NCBI GenBank assembly: GCA_031002005.1
Contig: JARYHS010008074.1
Location: 349,890,932-349,954,931, forward strand
Source: Vandiemenella viatica
Taxonomy: Eukaryota > Arthropoda > Insecta > Orthoptera > Morabidae
DNA length: 64,000 nt
Direction of reading: 5' to 3'
Positions 10,682-22,330 of this stretch are shown here, piece by piece; position 1 is the first letter of the stretch; every line of letters starts with the position of its first letter. The notes under the pieces were generated by a model, which saw only the letters and a list, made by a program, of their open reading frames with translations, was not told the DNA's origin and searched no databases. The position numbers were made by a program, and so were the translations under genes.

Positions 10682-12847
10682 TTAATTAATTTGCTTATAA
10701 ATGAAATCAGCTCGTCTCCCCTTCTGCGCTGCGAAATGGTCTATGACCATTTCATTGAAATTTGGTCGATTCAGACGTTCTTTTTCAAGAGAACACATCG
10801 CAAGCGCACAAAGTCTGTCCTCGTTCATAGTATTTCGCACGAATGTTTTCACTCGTTTCAGTGTAGAGAAGCATCGTTCTGCCTCTCCAGTCGTCATTGG
10901 GAATGTTACTATTATCTGCAGAAGTTTAAACGCTCTCAGGGAACGCTTGTGCCAAGTTGTTTTCATAAAGAAAGTTCAATAAGGTCAAAGCACCTGTTGC
11001 TTTCATGAAATCTTTTCGGCTGTACAAGACATTTAGTTCACAACGTAACTCTGGAGATTTTAATTTAAACAAATTAACAGCTGTTTTTAGTTCTTGTTCT
11101 GGGAAAACAATGTGGTGTTTAGAAAACAATGACGGTTCAAACAACCGTGCAACTGACAAGTGTTCACTAAATCGGAATCTGTCACTGACCTGCGTTATGA
11201 TACGATCACAGACGTCTAGTGCTTAGTTGCACACACCTTCCGTGATTCCGTGAAACGTCCACGTTTTGCAGCTGGTTCTTCCTGCTCCCAGTGGTTGTCA
11301 AGTTCAAGTGAGGCCCTAATACGTTGAACAGCTGCTGCAAAGTGAGACACATATTCCATTGTCTTCACTGCATCAATATTCCTTTGCTGGAGTTCATTGA
11401 ATAGAATGACACAATGAGGCATGACTTTGTTAAAAAAACTGTAACCAAAAGAGGAAGTCATCGTCTTGCAGGAAACCCTTCAGTCCCAAAGCTCTGTTTA
11501 TTGTCCTGTAATCATTACCATCTTCGTCAATAATTTTTTCCATACACTCAAGAATTTCATTTCTGTATTTATATACAGTGGTTACGCACCGCGATTTGAA
11601 ATTCCATCTGATGGACTGAGGACAGGTAGGAATACGTTTCTTCATTATCTCGTCAAGAAACGCTGTGCGTTTAGGAGACTGAGAAAAAGAAGTAGAAATT
11701 CCTTCCAAGTTGCTAAAAAAGATCCGCACTTGTTTATTGCCTGTTACACAACGTTCGACAATTAAATTTAACTAATGTGCATAGCAGTGAATAAAGTGAG
11801 CATTCTTATACACCTCTTTGATTTTAACTTGAACCCCACCCTTGTTGCCGCTCATGACAGGAGCACCGTCGTAACACTGAGCTGTTAATTTTTCGGGTGT
11901 CTCATTTACTTTCATTTTCTGTAGTTCGCCGAGAATGACATCACTTACACCAGCTGCACAGCGACTCTTTGGTTGTATGAAGGAAATAAATCTTTCATTT
12001 ATTTTACCGAGTAACTCATATCGAATTATCAGAACCAGTTGTGACAAATTTGAACAGTCAGTGGTTTCATCAACTTCGATTGCTAGGTAATTTGTCTTTG
12101 ACAGTTCACTCTTGATAAGATTGAGACATACCTCATAAATCGATTCCAGCAATTCATTCTGAATTGTTTTGGACAGGCCCATGAAAACACGATTTTCTGA
12201 TTTCTCAATGTGCTGCTTCAAGATGCTGTCCAGTTCTGACATTAGATCAACTAATCCTCGAAAAATCCCTGGATTCTTGGAATTATCCGTTTCGTTATGT
12301 CCCCTCAAAGCAAGCTCGAATTTGCCACAAAATTTTATGCAGTCAACCAGTTTACTCAGTATGTATCGATTTTTTGATACATTTTCATTGTATATCTTTA
12401 GGCTAAGGCGGTAGGCACTATCTAGCTGGCACATAATGTCAACTTTCCCTAACAAAGAAAACTCAATGATTCCATTCAAATGTTTTTTCACTGGAATTAT
12501 GTTTTTTTCACTTTCGCGTGAAAATTCGTCAAGTTTGTAATTCCATTTTCTGTCCATGCGTTGTCATTACAATTCGTAACAAGACATGAGAAACAGAAAA
12601 ATGCATTCTTCACTTCACAACCACACAACCACTCAGCAGCATCATACATTGCTCTGCTAAAATTGCGAACATACCCTTTCCTGGATTTGCAATGTTTTTG
12701 TTCTTGACTGATGTTAAGATCAGGTTTCGGCGCACCAAGATTCTTCGCTTTTACCCTAACCTCGTGTTCCAAATTTTTTCCCAGTAAATTGCAAACCGAA
12801 TTCATTATTGCACTTTCAGAACGCCAGAAAGCTGCAACTATTCTCAA
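10682..12847 (-). pseudogene. hAT-like transposase (TTF zinc finger, DUF4371, hAT dimerisation), full but broken
   Basis: Transposase of a hAT-superfamily element, which cuts and pastes DNA and leaves 8-bp TSDs. Domains in minus-strand order: a TTF-type zinc finger (WLCGCEVKNAFFCFSC, about 12500-12640); a DUF4371/RNase-H-like core with YLAIEVDETTDCSNLSQLVL and AQCYDGAPVMSGNKGGV (about 11775-12550); a middle segment IRWNFKSRCVTTVYKYRNE (about 11590); and the C-terminal dimerisation block GEAERCFSTLKRVK near 10860. Breaks: a frame change at about 12500-12557, an in-frame TAG at 11772-11774 just after FIHCYAH, an extra T in the T run near 11430, a frame change near 11223, and a one-base insertion near 10928 that copy A lacks. 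About 720 codons in all, normal for this group. No intact protein can be made. Confidence 0.88.
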
Positions 12848-13588
12848 AAACGAAAATATAACTCACAAGAGTTCAGGCTCCACAGCACAACACACAAAAA
12901 CAAACTTCCAAATAACACTTCCTCGTGCAAATTATTTAGCAACTTAGACAATGAAACGTTTGTGCGCCCTATTGCACTAATTGTTCAAAAAATTCTCGCT
13001 AGGTGGTGAAAGTTATGCTACTGTATCTTGGTGCACTCTGGCGGAACCTTTGCAAACTTAGTGTAGTTGTACTAATGTTGACAGTGTAGCCAAAGCCCGA
13101 GAAATTAATTTTTCCTTTATATTGTCAAAACACTAATATTTAACGTCGCTTAGTCAAGGATGAAGGCATAAACTGGAGATACAGACACAGGGACTCGAGA
13201 GTAGAAGTTCAACCACACTGCAGACTTCCCTACGCTGTAACTAACGTTTCAAGAAAATAATGGTTGTGTTGGTACCGCACCCTTAGGCTACGCTCTGAGA
13301 GCCTAAAATGAGACCATAAGAGCAATCCTCCGTAAAAGCCACGCCCAGAATCCTCTGCGACGTACAGTCTTATGAGATTCCGAAGTGGAGCCTCAAAAAT
13401 ACTACCCATTTGAGAAACATTCATTTATATTAACAGTCCTAAAAATATTGACTCTCACTGCTTTTAACGTGTGTCTAAAATTCTGGAAATACTTCCTGTT
13501 GTTTTAAATTCTGTATTACTTTATTTAAAAACATATTTTAATATATCTCTTAGGGCGGCTCCGCTTCAGAGCCTTTAAGGACGAGCCA
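12848..13588. other. No recognised gene; possible 5' end of the hAT element
   Basis: On the minus strand, CAGTAGCATAACTTTCACC ending at 13024 resembles a hAT terminus of the CAGTGGCGTAACT type. No matching TSD was found, so the boundary is unproven. The rest is unassigned. Confidence 0.3.
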
Positions 13589-13905
13589 CTACTGCTCCAG
13601 GGAATCAACTCTATAAATAAGTGAATTGTTAACTTTGTACTTGTGAACAAGTGGTGTATTTTTATTACTTATTTGCATAGCCTTGCACTTTTCGCAGTTA
13701 AGTGTCAGCTGCCATTTATGGCACCATTCCGAAATAACATCCAGATAGCGCTGAATTCCTAAACAATCGTCAGAGCACCTTATTTCCCTACAGATAAGTG
13801 CATCACCAGCAAACGATCGCAACCTGAAATTAACGTTGCCACCGAGATCATTTATAAAAATTAGGAAAATAAGTGGTCCTTGAGGAACGCCCAAAGTAAC
13901 ATCTA
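13589..13905 (-). pseudogene. CR1-type reverse transcriptase core fragment
   Basis: The minus-strand frame starts GVPQGPLIFLIFINDL, the conserved GxPQG and FINDL blocks before the active site, followed by LRSFAGDALICREIR, then WCHKWQLTLNCEKCKAMQIS. The catalytic FADD box reads FAGD, so one catalytic Asp is replaced by Gly. The frame ends at 13589. About 100 codons remain of a protein normally several hundred residues longer. Confidence 0.8.
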
Positions 13906-14387
13906 GCTTAGAAGAGGCTTAATTAATATGCATCAAGCATAGCAACACGAACACGACACAGACGTCATCACTCACACGGACACTTCAAGCTCTCACTGAA
14001 GGAACTGCACGTCATATATTTGTAATCAAGCTGAATATTCCCTGATTGAGAGGAAGAAACTAACTCCTGTATTGTGTGTCACACTAAGACGCGACTATAA
14101 TCGGTGGCAAATTTTTCAATCTCTAAATATTGTGAATTAGTATAAATGTTTTGTAGTTTTATTAAAGGGCATATTTTTTGTAAAAATCATGAAAATTGGC
14201 AAAAATCGTGAAATTCATGAAATCATGGATATTGACGTTGTGTTTCGAATTTCTTAAAACCCAGCTAACATTGAACACTTTTGTATGCTTGCCGGAATGA
14301 CACTGCCTCTAACAAGACGAGAAAAAGCAGCAACGACCAAATGAATGAAGGAGTCCCTAAATGTTAGATCTGTTTTAACAAATACTA
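13906..14387. other. No recognised gene
   Basis: AT-rich sequence that becomes the left flank of the RTE insertion. Confidence 0.4.
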
Positions 14388-14859
14388 CCTATCAATGGGT
14401 TTAGGAGAGGTTATACTAGCCTTTTCCAACCAAATGTCAACCAAATGTCAACCTCTCCTTCACGTGGTGCACCCTGTTTGCACGGATGAGGCTCTGGCGA
14501 CTGAAAGATTCCTGGTATAAGGAGTCACCCACTGCTTGCCAACGGGCTCTGAAAGTAGAGCGGAAGAGCGGGGAGCGGTTCAGGGCACCCTCTTGTCCTT
14601 GGGGTTTGAAACGGCCCCTAAAGGCGGATGAATCAGAAATGATCAACGGCATGGGGATGCAGAAGGCAACGGTAAACCACTGCATTAAAGACCAAAAGGG
14701 TATCCCGAGGACATGTAATCCTCTCAAATTACATATATCATGATGGCTTCTTCCTGGGTAAAATATTCCGGAGGTAAAATAGTCCCCCAATCGGAACTCC
14801 GGGTGGGGACTGCTCAGGGAGGAGTCATCAGAATGAATAGAAACATTCTACGAGACGGA

Positions 14860-16581
14860 GCGTGAAATGTTAGAAGTCTGAATTGGGCAGGTAGGTTAGA
14901 GAACTTAAGAAGCGAGATGGAAAAACTTTAGTTAGATGTTGTTGGGATTAATGAGATTAAATGGAAGGACGCACAGGATTTCTAGCATGGGGAACACAGG
15001 ATAATTAGCACACAAGCTGTCAATGGAGTCACTGGTGTAGGATTTGTAATGAATAAGAAAGTAGGGAAACGGGTGAGTTATTATGAATAGTTTAGTGTCA
15101 GGATTATTTTTATGAGATTAGAAACTAAGCCCGTCACAACCACATTAGTACAAGTATATATGCCAGCGTCACAGGAAGATGACGAAGAAATGGAAAAAAT
15201 ATACGCTGAAATTGAAGAATTAATCCAATATGTGAAAGGGGAGGAAAATCTAATAATCATGGGTGATTGGAATGCAATAGTGGGAGACGGAAACGAGGGG
15301 AATACTGTAGGAAGTTTTGGTCTAGGAGAAAGAAATGAGAGAGGTAGCAGGTTGCTAGAATTTTGTGAAAGATATAAGCTAGTAGTGGCAAACACACTGT
15401 TTAAGAACCATGCAAGAAGAATATTCACCTGGAAACGTCCTGGTGATACAGGCAGATATCAGATAGATTATATCATGGTCAAACAGATATTCAGGAATCA
15501 ACTTCTATATTGTAAAGCGTACCCAGGAGCAGACATAGACTCGGTCCATAATTTGATAGTAATGAAGTGCAGGCTGAAATTCAAGCGAATAAGGAAGCAG
15601 CATAAGCAGAACAGACTGGAAGTGAATAAACTGAAACAATCTAGCATAAGAGAAAAATTTGCAGAGATGGTAGACTTAGGTCTAAGAAGTAACTGTGAAA
15701 GGAGCTCAACCGAGGACGAATGGAGTACATTAAAGACCGAAATAATGAAAGCTGGTAAAGAAACAATAGGCTTTAGGGAACAATCTGCCCGAAAACCTTG
15801 GATCACAGAAGAAATTTTGGAGCTGATTGATCAGAGAAGAAGGTACAAAAATGCTCAGGATGAAGCAGGAAGAGAGCAGTACAGGCAATTTAGAAATCAA
15901 ATAATAGGAAATTCAAAATAGCAAAAGAAAAATGGCTACAAGAAAAGTGTGAAGAAGTAGGAAAGGAAATGGTCGTAGGTAAAGCAGATGTTTCCTACAG
16001 AAAGATCAAACAGAATTTTGGAGAAATGAAGAAAAGAGGTATGAACATTAAAGCTGCCGATGGGAAACCTCTTTTAAGCTCAGAAGATAGAGCTAACCGA
16101 TGGAAGAAATACATTGAGAAACTGTATGTTGGGGACGACGTGAACAATAGTGTATTGGAAAAGGAAGGCAATGTCGACATTGATGACTTAGGAGATTCTG
16201 TTTTGAGAACAGAATTTAATAAAGCTCTGAATGACTTGAAAGCAAATAAGGCAGTTGGAATTGATGAGATCTCTGCAGAACTTCTTAAATCCCTAGGAGA
16301 GGAAGGAATCGAAAGATTATTCAAGTTGATATCAGAAAGTTATGAAACAGGAGAAATTCCAACTGATTTTAATAAAAATATCATGTTCACACTTCCAAAG
16401 AAAGCACAAGCCGACAAATGTGAGAATTATCGCACCATTAGTCTAACATCACATGCCTCATAATTACTGACCAGAATAATATACAGAAGGATGGAAAGGG
16501 TAGTAGAAGAGATAGTAGGTGAAGATCAGTTTGGGTTTAGGAAAAATGGCGGTACAAAGGAAGCAATTCTGTCTTTAAGAT
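14860..16581 (+). pseudogene. RTE endonuclease and N-terminal reverse transcriptase
   Basis: The exonuclease-endonuclease-phosphatase domain nicks target DNA. It begins about 14862 (NVRSLNWAGRLE), with stops before the long frame opens at ATG 15112. Motifs seen are QVYMPASQEDDEE, IIMGDWNAIVGDG, FTWKRPGDTGRYQIDYIMV and GADIDSVHNLIVMK. The last normally reads SDHN; here Asp is replaced by Val, which should kill the nuclease. A frameshift at about 15915-15922 leads into the linker (KEKWLQEKCEEVG) and the reverse transcriptase N-terminus (KANKAVGIDEISAELLK, ENYRTISLTSHAS), closed by a TAA at 16462-16464. Coding similarity resumes (RRMERVVEEIVGEDQFGFRK) up to the insertion at 16582. Confidence 0.88.
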
Positions 16582-17573
16582 TGTAATGTTCCGGATGAAA
16601 CCCATGTGTGCGTGTTTCTTTTCTCGTCGTGAGTGAGTCGGTCCCAGGGGAGGTTCTGCTAGTGTTTGAGGACGCCAGCCCTTGAGTGTTGTTATTAGAT
16701 GTGACGGATGGCAGAAAACAGTCCCGTGACAGGACCACTGCTAAAGAGCAGCCTGGACTGTTTCGGTAAACAAATAAAATAAAAAGTAAATCCGTATCCA
16801 AGAACTAAGGGTGAAGGGAAGCCTGGGAGTACAACCGATAGGAAAAACTTGTATTTTTATTATAAAAAAAGAGGTGGTTTTGTTGCATGTCCCGAGCCAA
16901 CCAGAAAGAAGGGCTTCCCTCCAACTACAGGCATTGGCTGACGTCATGAAGAGGGGGCGGAAAACGACGCTTCTTGGAGGCAGCGCATGAAGAGAAGAGG
17001 GACTTGTTGGCTACCGACCGAGAGGTGTAGATCGGCAGCGCAGCTGACCACGGAAGACACACCAGTGAGGCAGCCGGCCGTGATGGAGAGCTGGTCAACC
17101 CACCGACTGCACAACTTAGATTCGCCTGCACGGTAATCATCATTCAGAAAAAGGAACTTTTGCATCATCGTCGTTTTCACCCTAGTCAGCCCTGAGACAA
17201 ACTCTCTTGCTCCACCGAGAAAGTTATGTACCCTTGTGCTGCAAAAAGAAAATTAATCTTTGTAAAATCTTGTCAAGTAAACAATTAAAATACATAAGTA
17301 AATCGTAAAGTCAGATTGTGAACCTTGTTTTCAATAGATCCCATCCAATCATGTAATGTGTCATTTGACTTTATTAATAATTCTAGTTCTCCAATAATTC
17401 ATGTTTAAATAACAATACTTTGAGATCTGGATATCGCTTCCCTCAGAATAGGGTACACTCCAATCTCTGGCGCCCACATGAATTTATTTATACTTAATAT
17501 TATTTGGAAATTAATAACTGGTAGTGAACGACCACAGTAAGATCGAGAAGTCGCTTTCCTAACATAGGGAACA
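16582..17573. mobile_element. 992-bp insertion with 9-bp TSD inside the LINE (solo LTR candidate)
   Basis: The sequence CTTTAAGAT occurs at 16573-16581 and again at 17574-17582. Removing the insert and one copy rejoins the LINE reading frame perfectly (LSLRL to ILEGRVKKNKD). The insert starts TGTAATGTTCC and ends GGGAACA, i.e. TG...CA with short inverted ends, like a long terminal repeat. It has no coding potential. Against a standard LTR: the 9-bp TSD is longer than the usual 4-6. Near its right end two diverged copies of a roughly 35-bp motif (about 17423-17460 and 17540-17574) occur. Confidence 0.75.
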
Positions 17574-17582
17574 CTTTAAGAT

Positions 17583-18696
17583 TAATACTTGAAGGACGGG
17601 TCAAGAAAAACAAAGATACTTTTATGGCATTTGTTGATTTAGAAAAAGCTTTTGATAATGTTAGGTGGGACAAGAAGTTCAAAATTTTAAAGAAGTCAGG
17701 TCTAAGGTATCGAGATAGAAGAATACTCTATAAACTACATAAGAATCAAGGGCTGTAATAAAAGTAGAGAATCACGAGAGACATGCATCAGTTAAAAAGG
17801 GCGTGAGACAAGGTTGTAGTCTATCCCCGTTAATATTCAACTTGTATGTAGAAGAAGCAATGAAGAAAGTCAAAGAAAAATTTCCATGTGGCATAAGTTT
17901 TCAGGGAGAAAAAATCAGTAAGCTACGATTTGCTGATGACATTGTCTTGTTAGCAGAGAGGGCTGAGGATATTGAGAAGTTATTGAATGGCATGAACAAA
18001 ATACTGAAGGAAGATTTTGGACTGAATAAAACTCAAAGTAAGACAAAAGTGATGAAATTTAGCAGAAATGATACCAATACTAGCAGATTAAATATAAAAA
18101 TAGGATCGGATGCAATAGGAGAAGTAAGTGAGTTCTGTTACTTGGGAAGCAAAATTACAACCGATGGCCGAAGCAGGAGTGATGTTAAAAGCAGAATACC
18201 ACTAGCAAAAAGAGCCTTCATGAAAAAGAGAAACCTTTTAGTTTCAAATATTGATCTAGGAATTAGAGAGAACTTTTTAAAACTCTATGTGTGGAGCACA
18301 GCACTTTACAGTAGCGAAACATGGACTTTAGGAATACCGGAAAGAAAGAAACTTGAAGCATTTGAAATGTGGTGCTACAGAATAATGCTTAAAATTTGGT
18401 GGACAGACAAAGTAAGAAATGAACGAGTTTTGGAAATGATGGGCGTGAAAAGAAGTTTATGGAAGAAGCTTACAGAAAGAAGAGATAGGCTGGTAGGTCA
18501 TATTTTGAGACATGCTGGATTGGTTAATTTGTTAGTGGAGGGAACAGTCGAAGGTAAGAACGGTAGAGGAAGACAGAGATTAAAATATATGAAGCAGATA
18601 ATTGAGGACGTGGGTTGTAAGGGGTATGTAGAAATGAAGAGGTTAGCACAGGATAGGAAGGGATGGAGGATTGCATCAAACCAGTCTAAAGACTGA
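17583..18696 (+). pseudogene. RTE reverse transcriptase, C-terminal part
   Basis: Continuation of the LINE protein. It resumes with TFMAFVDLEKAFDNVRWD (the first catalytic Asp block), hits a frameshift near 17750, and then runs without a stop from about 17757 to 18696. Motifs: GVRQGCSLSPLIFNLYVEE, LRFADDIVLLAE (the catalytic FADD box, intact), FCYLGSKITTDG, YSSETWTLG, RRDRLVGHILRHAG and the end WRIASNQS, which is typical of RTE proteins. The start of the open stretch is not a true initiation site but the resumption after the break. Confidence 0.9.
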
Positions 18697-18698
18697 CG

Positions 18699-18703
<5 letters not shown>

Positions 18704-18736
<33 letters not shown>
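18704..18736 (+). repeat. Poly-A tail of the RTE LINE
   Basis: An uninterrupted A tract between the LINE 3' end (CTGACGACAGC) and the downstream TSD copy. Confidence 0.9.
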
Positions 18737-18739
<3 letters not shown>

Positions 18740-18747
18740 ATCAATGG

Positions 18748-19688
18748 CGACTTCTGTCAAGGAAAACTTTTACCTCAAAAATCTGCTCACAACCTCTGTT
18801 GTGGCAGAGAGAAAATAAGTAAACGAAAATGCTGCTCCAATAATGGAATTCAAAATAATAATTTCCTGCTTGGTCGCAACTGGGAATTTTAAAAGGGAGT
18901 TCAATGTCACATTAGAAGATGCAGGGGCGTCATTTTTAAATGGGAGTACTGTAGGAACAATGTTCGCTTACGTGGAAAATCACTAAGTGCTATGTAAATT
19001 TCTCGCAATTCTGCTCTATCCAAGATGTAAGTGACCTGCGGCGCTAATGACCCCGTCGTCGACGCGCCCTTAAGCACCAACAACAACAACAACAAGTGAC
19101 CTGCAACCTAAATTCGAAATTATTTTGTCTCTCCACGTATACAGATACTAAAATTGCTGACGTTGATAAAGCAATCCAAATATTATAAAAGAAACTGCAA
19201 TGGAAACAGCAACTGAAGAACGAACTTTAAAGTAATTACGATTTAAATTCGTCACCTATTACGATCAGGTTGTAATTTCCTGGATTCAGATCAACAGCAA
19301 AAACACTCAATAGAGCCAACGACTCTATTACTTCCAAAAGTAATACGATAAATAATATTACAAAGTAGGTACAGTAGTGCAGGTGATTGCTGAACATAGT
19401 CATGTTATGAAGGTTTTGAATATTGGAGACTTGTCAACACTGATGTCATTAAGCACTGAAGTTATTACCACAGAACAATGGAAAAGAAAACTGCAGTGGC
19501 CTACAGAGAATGTATATGATTAACAATATCACATTTATGGGCATCGAAGAATAACGTAAAATTATTTGATCGGAACTGATGTATAATATATTATCTAAGC
19601 TCAGTGTTTGTAGAGTAGAACTTGAATTTCACGCAAACAAGAAATAACAAATGTGCATGAGATATTAAATACGAGTGCAGACGTAAGC
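18748..19688. other. No recognised gene
   Basis: AT-rich sequence with a short (CAA)n-like tract at about 19077-19095. The LINE split this region from 13906-14387, so the two form one ancestral segment. Confidence 0.45.
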
Positions 19689-19690
19689 TA

Positions 19691-21110
19691 CACTCCTGGA
19701 AATTGAAATAAGAACACATTGACGCCGGTGTGTAAGATCCACCATACTTGCTCCGGACACTACGAGAGGGCTGTACAAGCAATGATCAAACGCACGGCAC
19801 AGCGGACACAACAGGAACAGCAGTGTTGGCCGTCGAAGGGCGCTAGCTGCGCAGCGGTTGGGCACCGCCGCAGTCAGTGTCAGCCAGTTTGCCGTGGCAT
19901 ACGGAGCTCCATCTCAGTCTTTAACACTGGTAGCATGCCGCGACAGCGTGTACGTGACCGTATGTGCAGTTGACAGACTTTGAGCGAGGGCGTATAGTGG
20001 GTATGCGGGAGGCCGGGTGGACGTACCGCCGAATTGCTCAACATGTGGGGCGCGAGGTCTCCACAGTACATCGATGTTGTCGCCAGTGGTCGGCGGAAGG
20101 TGCGCGTGCCCGTCGACCTGGGTCCGGACAGCAGCGACGCACGGACGCACGCCAAGACCGTCGCATCCTACGCAGTGCCGTAGGGGACCGCACCCCCACT
20201 CCCGGCTAATTAGGGACACTGTTGCTCCTGGGGTATCAGAGAGGACCATTCGCAACCGTCTCCATGAAGCTGGGCTACGGTCCCGCGCACCGTTAGGTCG
20301 TCTTCCGCTAACGCCCCAACATCGTGCAGCCCGCCTCCAGTGGTGTCGCGACAGGCGTGTATGGAGGGACGAATGGAGACGTGTCGTCTTCAGTGATGAG
20401 AGTCGCTTCTGCCTTGGTGCCAATGATGGTCGTATGCGTGTTTGGCGCCGTGCAGGTGAGCGCCACAATCAGGACTGCATACGACCGAGGCACACAGGGC
20501 CAACACCCGGCATCATGGTGTGGGGAGCTATCTCTTACACTGGCCGTACCCCTCTGGTGATCGTCGAGGGGACACTGAACAGTGCACGGTACATTCAAAC
20601 CATCATCGAACCCATCGTTCTACCATTCCTAGACCCGCAAGGGAACATGCTGTTCCAACAGGACAATGCACGTCCACATGTATCCCGTGCCACCCAACGT
20701 GCTCTAGAAGGTGTAAGTCAACTACCCTGGCCAGCGAGATCTCCGGATCTGTCCCCCATTGAGCATGTTTGGGACTGGATGAAACGTCGTCTCACGCGGT
20801 CTGCACGTCCAGCACGAACACTGGTCCAGCTGAGGCGCCAGGTGGAAATGGCTTGGCATGCCGTTCCACAGGACTACATCCAGCACCTCTACGATCGTCT
20901 CCATGGGAGAATTGCAGTCTGCATTGCTGCGAAAGGAGGATATACACGGTACTAGTGCCGACATTGTGCATGCTCTGTTGCCTGTGTCTATGTGCCTATG
21001 GTTCTGTCTGTGTGATCATGTGTTGTTTCTGACCCCAGGAATGTGTATATAAAGTTTCCCATTCCTGGGACAATGAATTCACGGTGTTCTTATTTCAATT
21101 TCCAGGAGTG
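19691..21110 (+). mobile_element. Complete Tc1-type transposon
   Basis: Both ends carry the inverted repeat CACTCCTGGAAATTGAAATA (first 20 bases of about 28 matching), and both are flanked by TA (19689-19690 and 21111-21112), the TSD of Tc1/mariner. Length is 1420 bp. It contains one broken transposase gene on the plus strand. GC content is higher than in the surroundings, which suggests a relatively recent arrival. Confidence 0.95.
19936..20955 (+). pseudogene. Tc1 transposase with frameshifts
   Basis: DDE transposase that excises and integrates the element. The likely start is ATG 19936 (MPRQRVRDRM), after which a 2-base shift near 19963 leads to QLTDFERGRIVGMREAGWTY, the N-terminal helix-turn-helix that binds the terminal repeats. 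A one-base shift near 20195-20210 moves to the frame that stays open to 20955. Catalytic residues: Asp in VVFSDESRF, Asp in LFQQDNARPHVS, Glu in SPIEHVWDWMKRR. I count 32 residues between the second Asp and the Glu; Tc1 normally has 34. Total length of about 335 codons is normal. Two frameshifts make this copy inactive. Confidence 0.92.
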
Positions 21111-21112
21111 TA

Positions 21113-22330
21113 TTGCCCGCTCTGTTCGAAGCAGATGTCCACTTATCTGTACATCACGCTCCCTAAGGGTGGATAAGAGGATGAGGTTCTATCAACGCGT
21201 GGACACCGCTGTCAACAGACATGTGCTGCACATAAGCGTTAGCTGCGTGAAATCCCATAGCAAACACGGAAAGAATGGTTTTCCACCTACTTTGTGACAT
21301 TTCATAGATGCAAAATTTGCGTCGTAATGCTGCAAGTGTCATGGGCTCTAGTGGGCACTCACAATGATAGTTCACTGTAGGGAAATTGGGAACAGTTCAA
21401 AAGACATAATAAAAACGGGGAGAGGAATGAAGGAAAGCACTGCAGTAGGGAGGTGAGGAGATCGATTAAACTGGCAACAATAAGAAATCATCAAGGAAGA
21501 AGGTAATACATGAAGAAGTCAACGGACTTATGACTGAAAGATGAAAACCAAAAATTATTCAGTGAAGAATATTATTGCTGGATTGGAATACAGTGAACTA
21601 AGTAACTAGAAATTTCTAGGATTGTGTTAGGATTATTAAGAGGAGGGAGAAGTCAGACAATTGTCGATAAAGATGAAGAATTTACCGAAATGTGAAAAAA
21701 ATACTGACTTATTAGTCAACTGGTATGATGAGACCGTTCGGGACTGTCACGCAAGAATATGGGAAATAATGGCGCATGAGTTTTCCATGTAAGTAGAAAA
21801 GAGAAATTAGACTAAGAAATTAAAAACAGATTTCGAGAATATTATGAGGGAGTGGTAGGCTATATGTTTAAAAAATAATAATGGGCTAGTATCGATGATA
21901 TTAAAAAGAAATTTGTTTAAGTTAAGTGCAAGTGTCATCTTACCATAACTGCAACTATTATTTAGGTTGAGATGACAATGCGCACTTCATATGAGACATA
22001 AGGATGCGCGAATGTTTTCATTTACAGGTAGGAGGTTAGAGACCGCAATAAGTGATTGAGGGAAGTACTACGCAATTTTCCTCAAACAGTGAAAAAATTT
22101 GAAGTAAGTGTACGCTTAACGCAGACATAGACGTGTAGGTATATAGCCACTGGAACATTAGCTCTATCACACTATTAATACTAATATTCATTAGTACAGT
22201 CGCTACTCTAAACAAATATTAATTAATGTTCGTATCACGGAAGATAAAGTATTTGATTAAAGGTTTGACTGTATTTATTACGTTATGAATCCCTTGAAAA
22301 TTGCAGTTTTTCAGTACAGATTTTATTTAT
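21113..22330. other. No recognised gene
   Basis: Continues the sequence interrupted by the Tc1 element. Only short open frames are present and no domain, repeat or RNA gene was recognised. Confidence 0.45.

Larger units (their letters stand above)
6991..11222. repeat. Duplicated block, copy B
   Basis: Second copy of the block at 1-4219. Differences seen include a roughly 20-bp AT-rich insertion near 7664-7685, an 8-bp deletion near 10435, and several one-base indels, many in homopolymers. Beyond 11222 the hAT transposase continues uninterrupted, so copy B has the ancestral right flank and copy A the broken one. Confidence 0.95.
14399..18736 (+). mobile_element. Full-length RTE-type LINE interrupted by a 992-bp insertion
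   Basis: The element is flanked by an 11-bp direct repeat, CCTATCAATGG, at 14388-14398 and 18737-18747, directly after the poly-A tract. This is the TSD of target-primed reverse transcription and fixes both ends. Without the insertion at 16582-17573 and its TSD copy the element is about 3337 bp, which is the usual full length of RTE elements. Order: untranslated leader, apurinic-type endonuclease, reverse transcriptase, short tail, poly-A of about 33. The plus-strand coding region has several stops and frameshifts. Confidence 0.92.

Noticed and set aside
12990..13030. Terminal repeat of the hAT element with TSD TATCTTGG
   Set aside because: CAGTAGCATAACTTT looks like a hAT end, but I found no matching TSD or partner end near 10560-10680.
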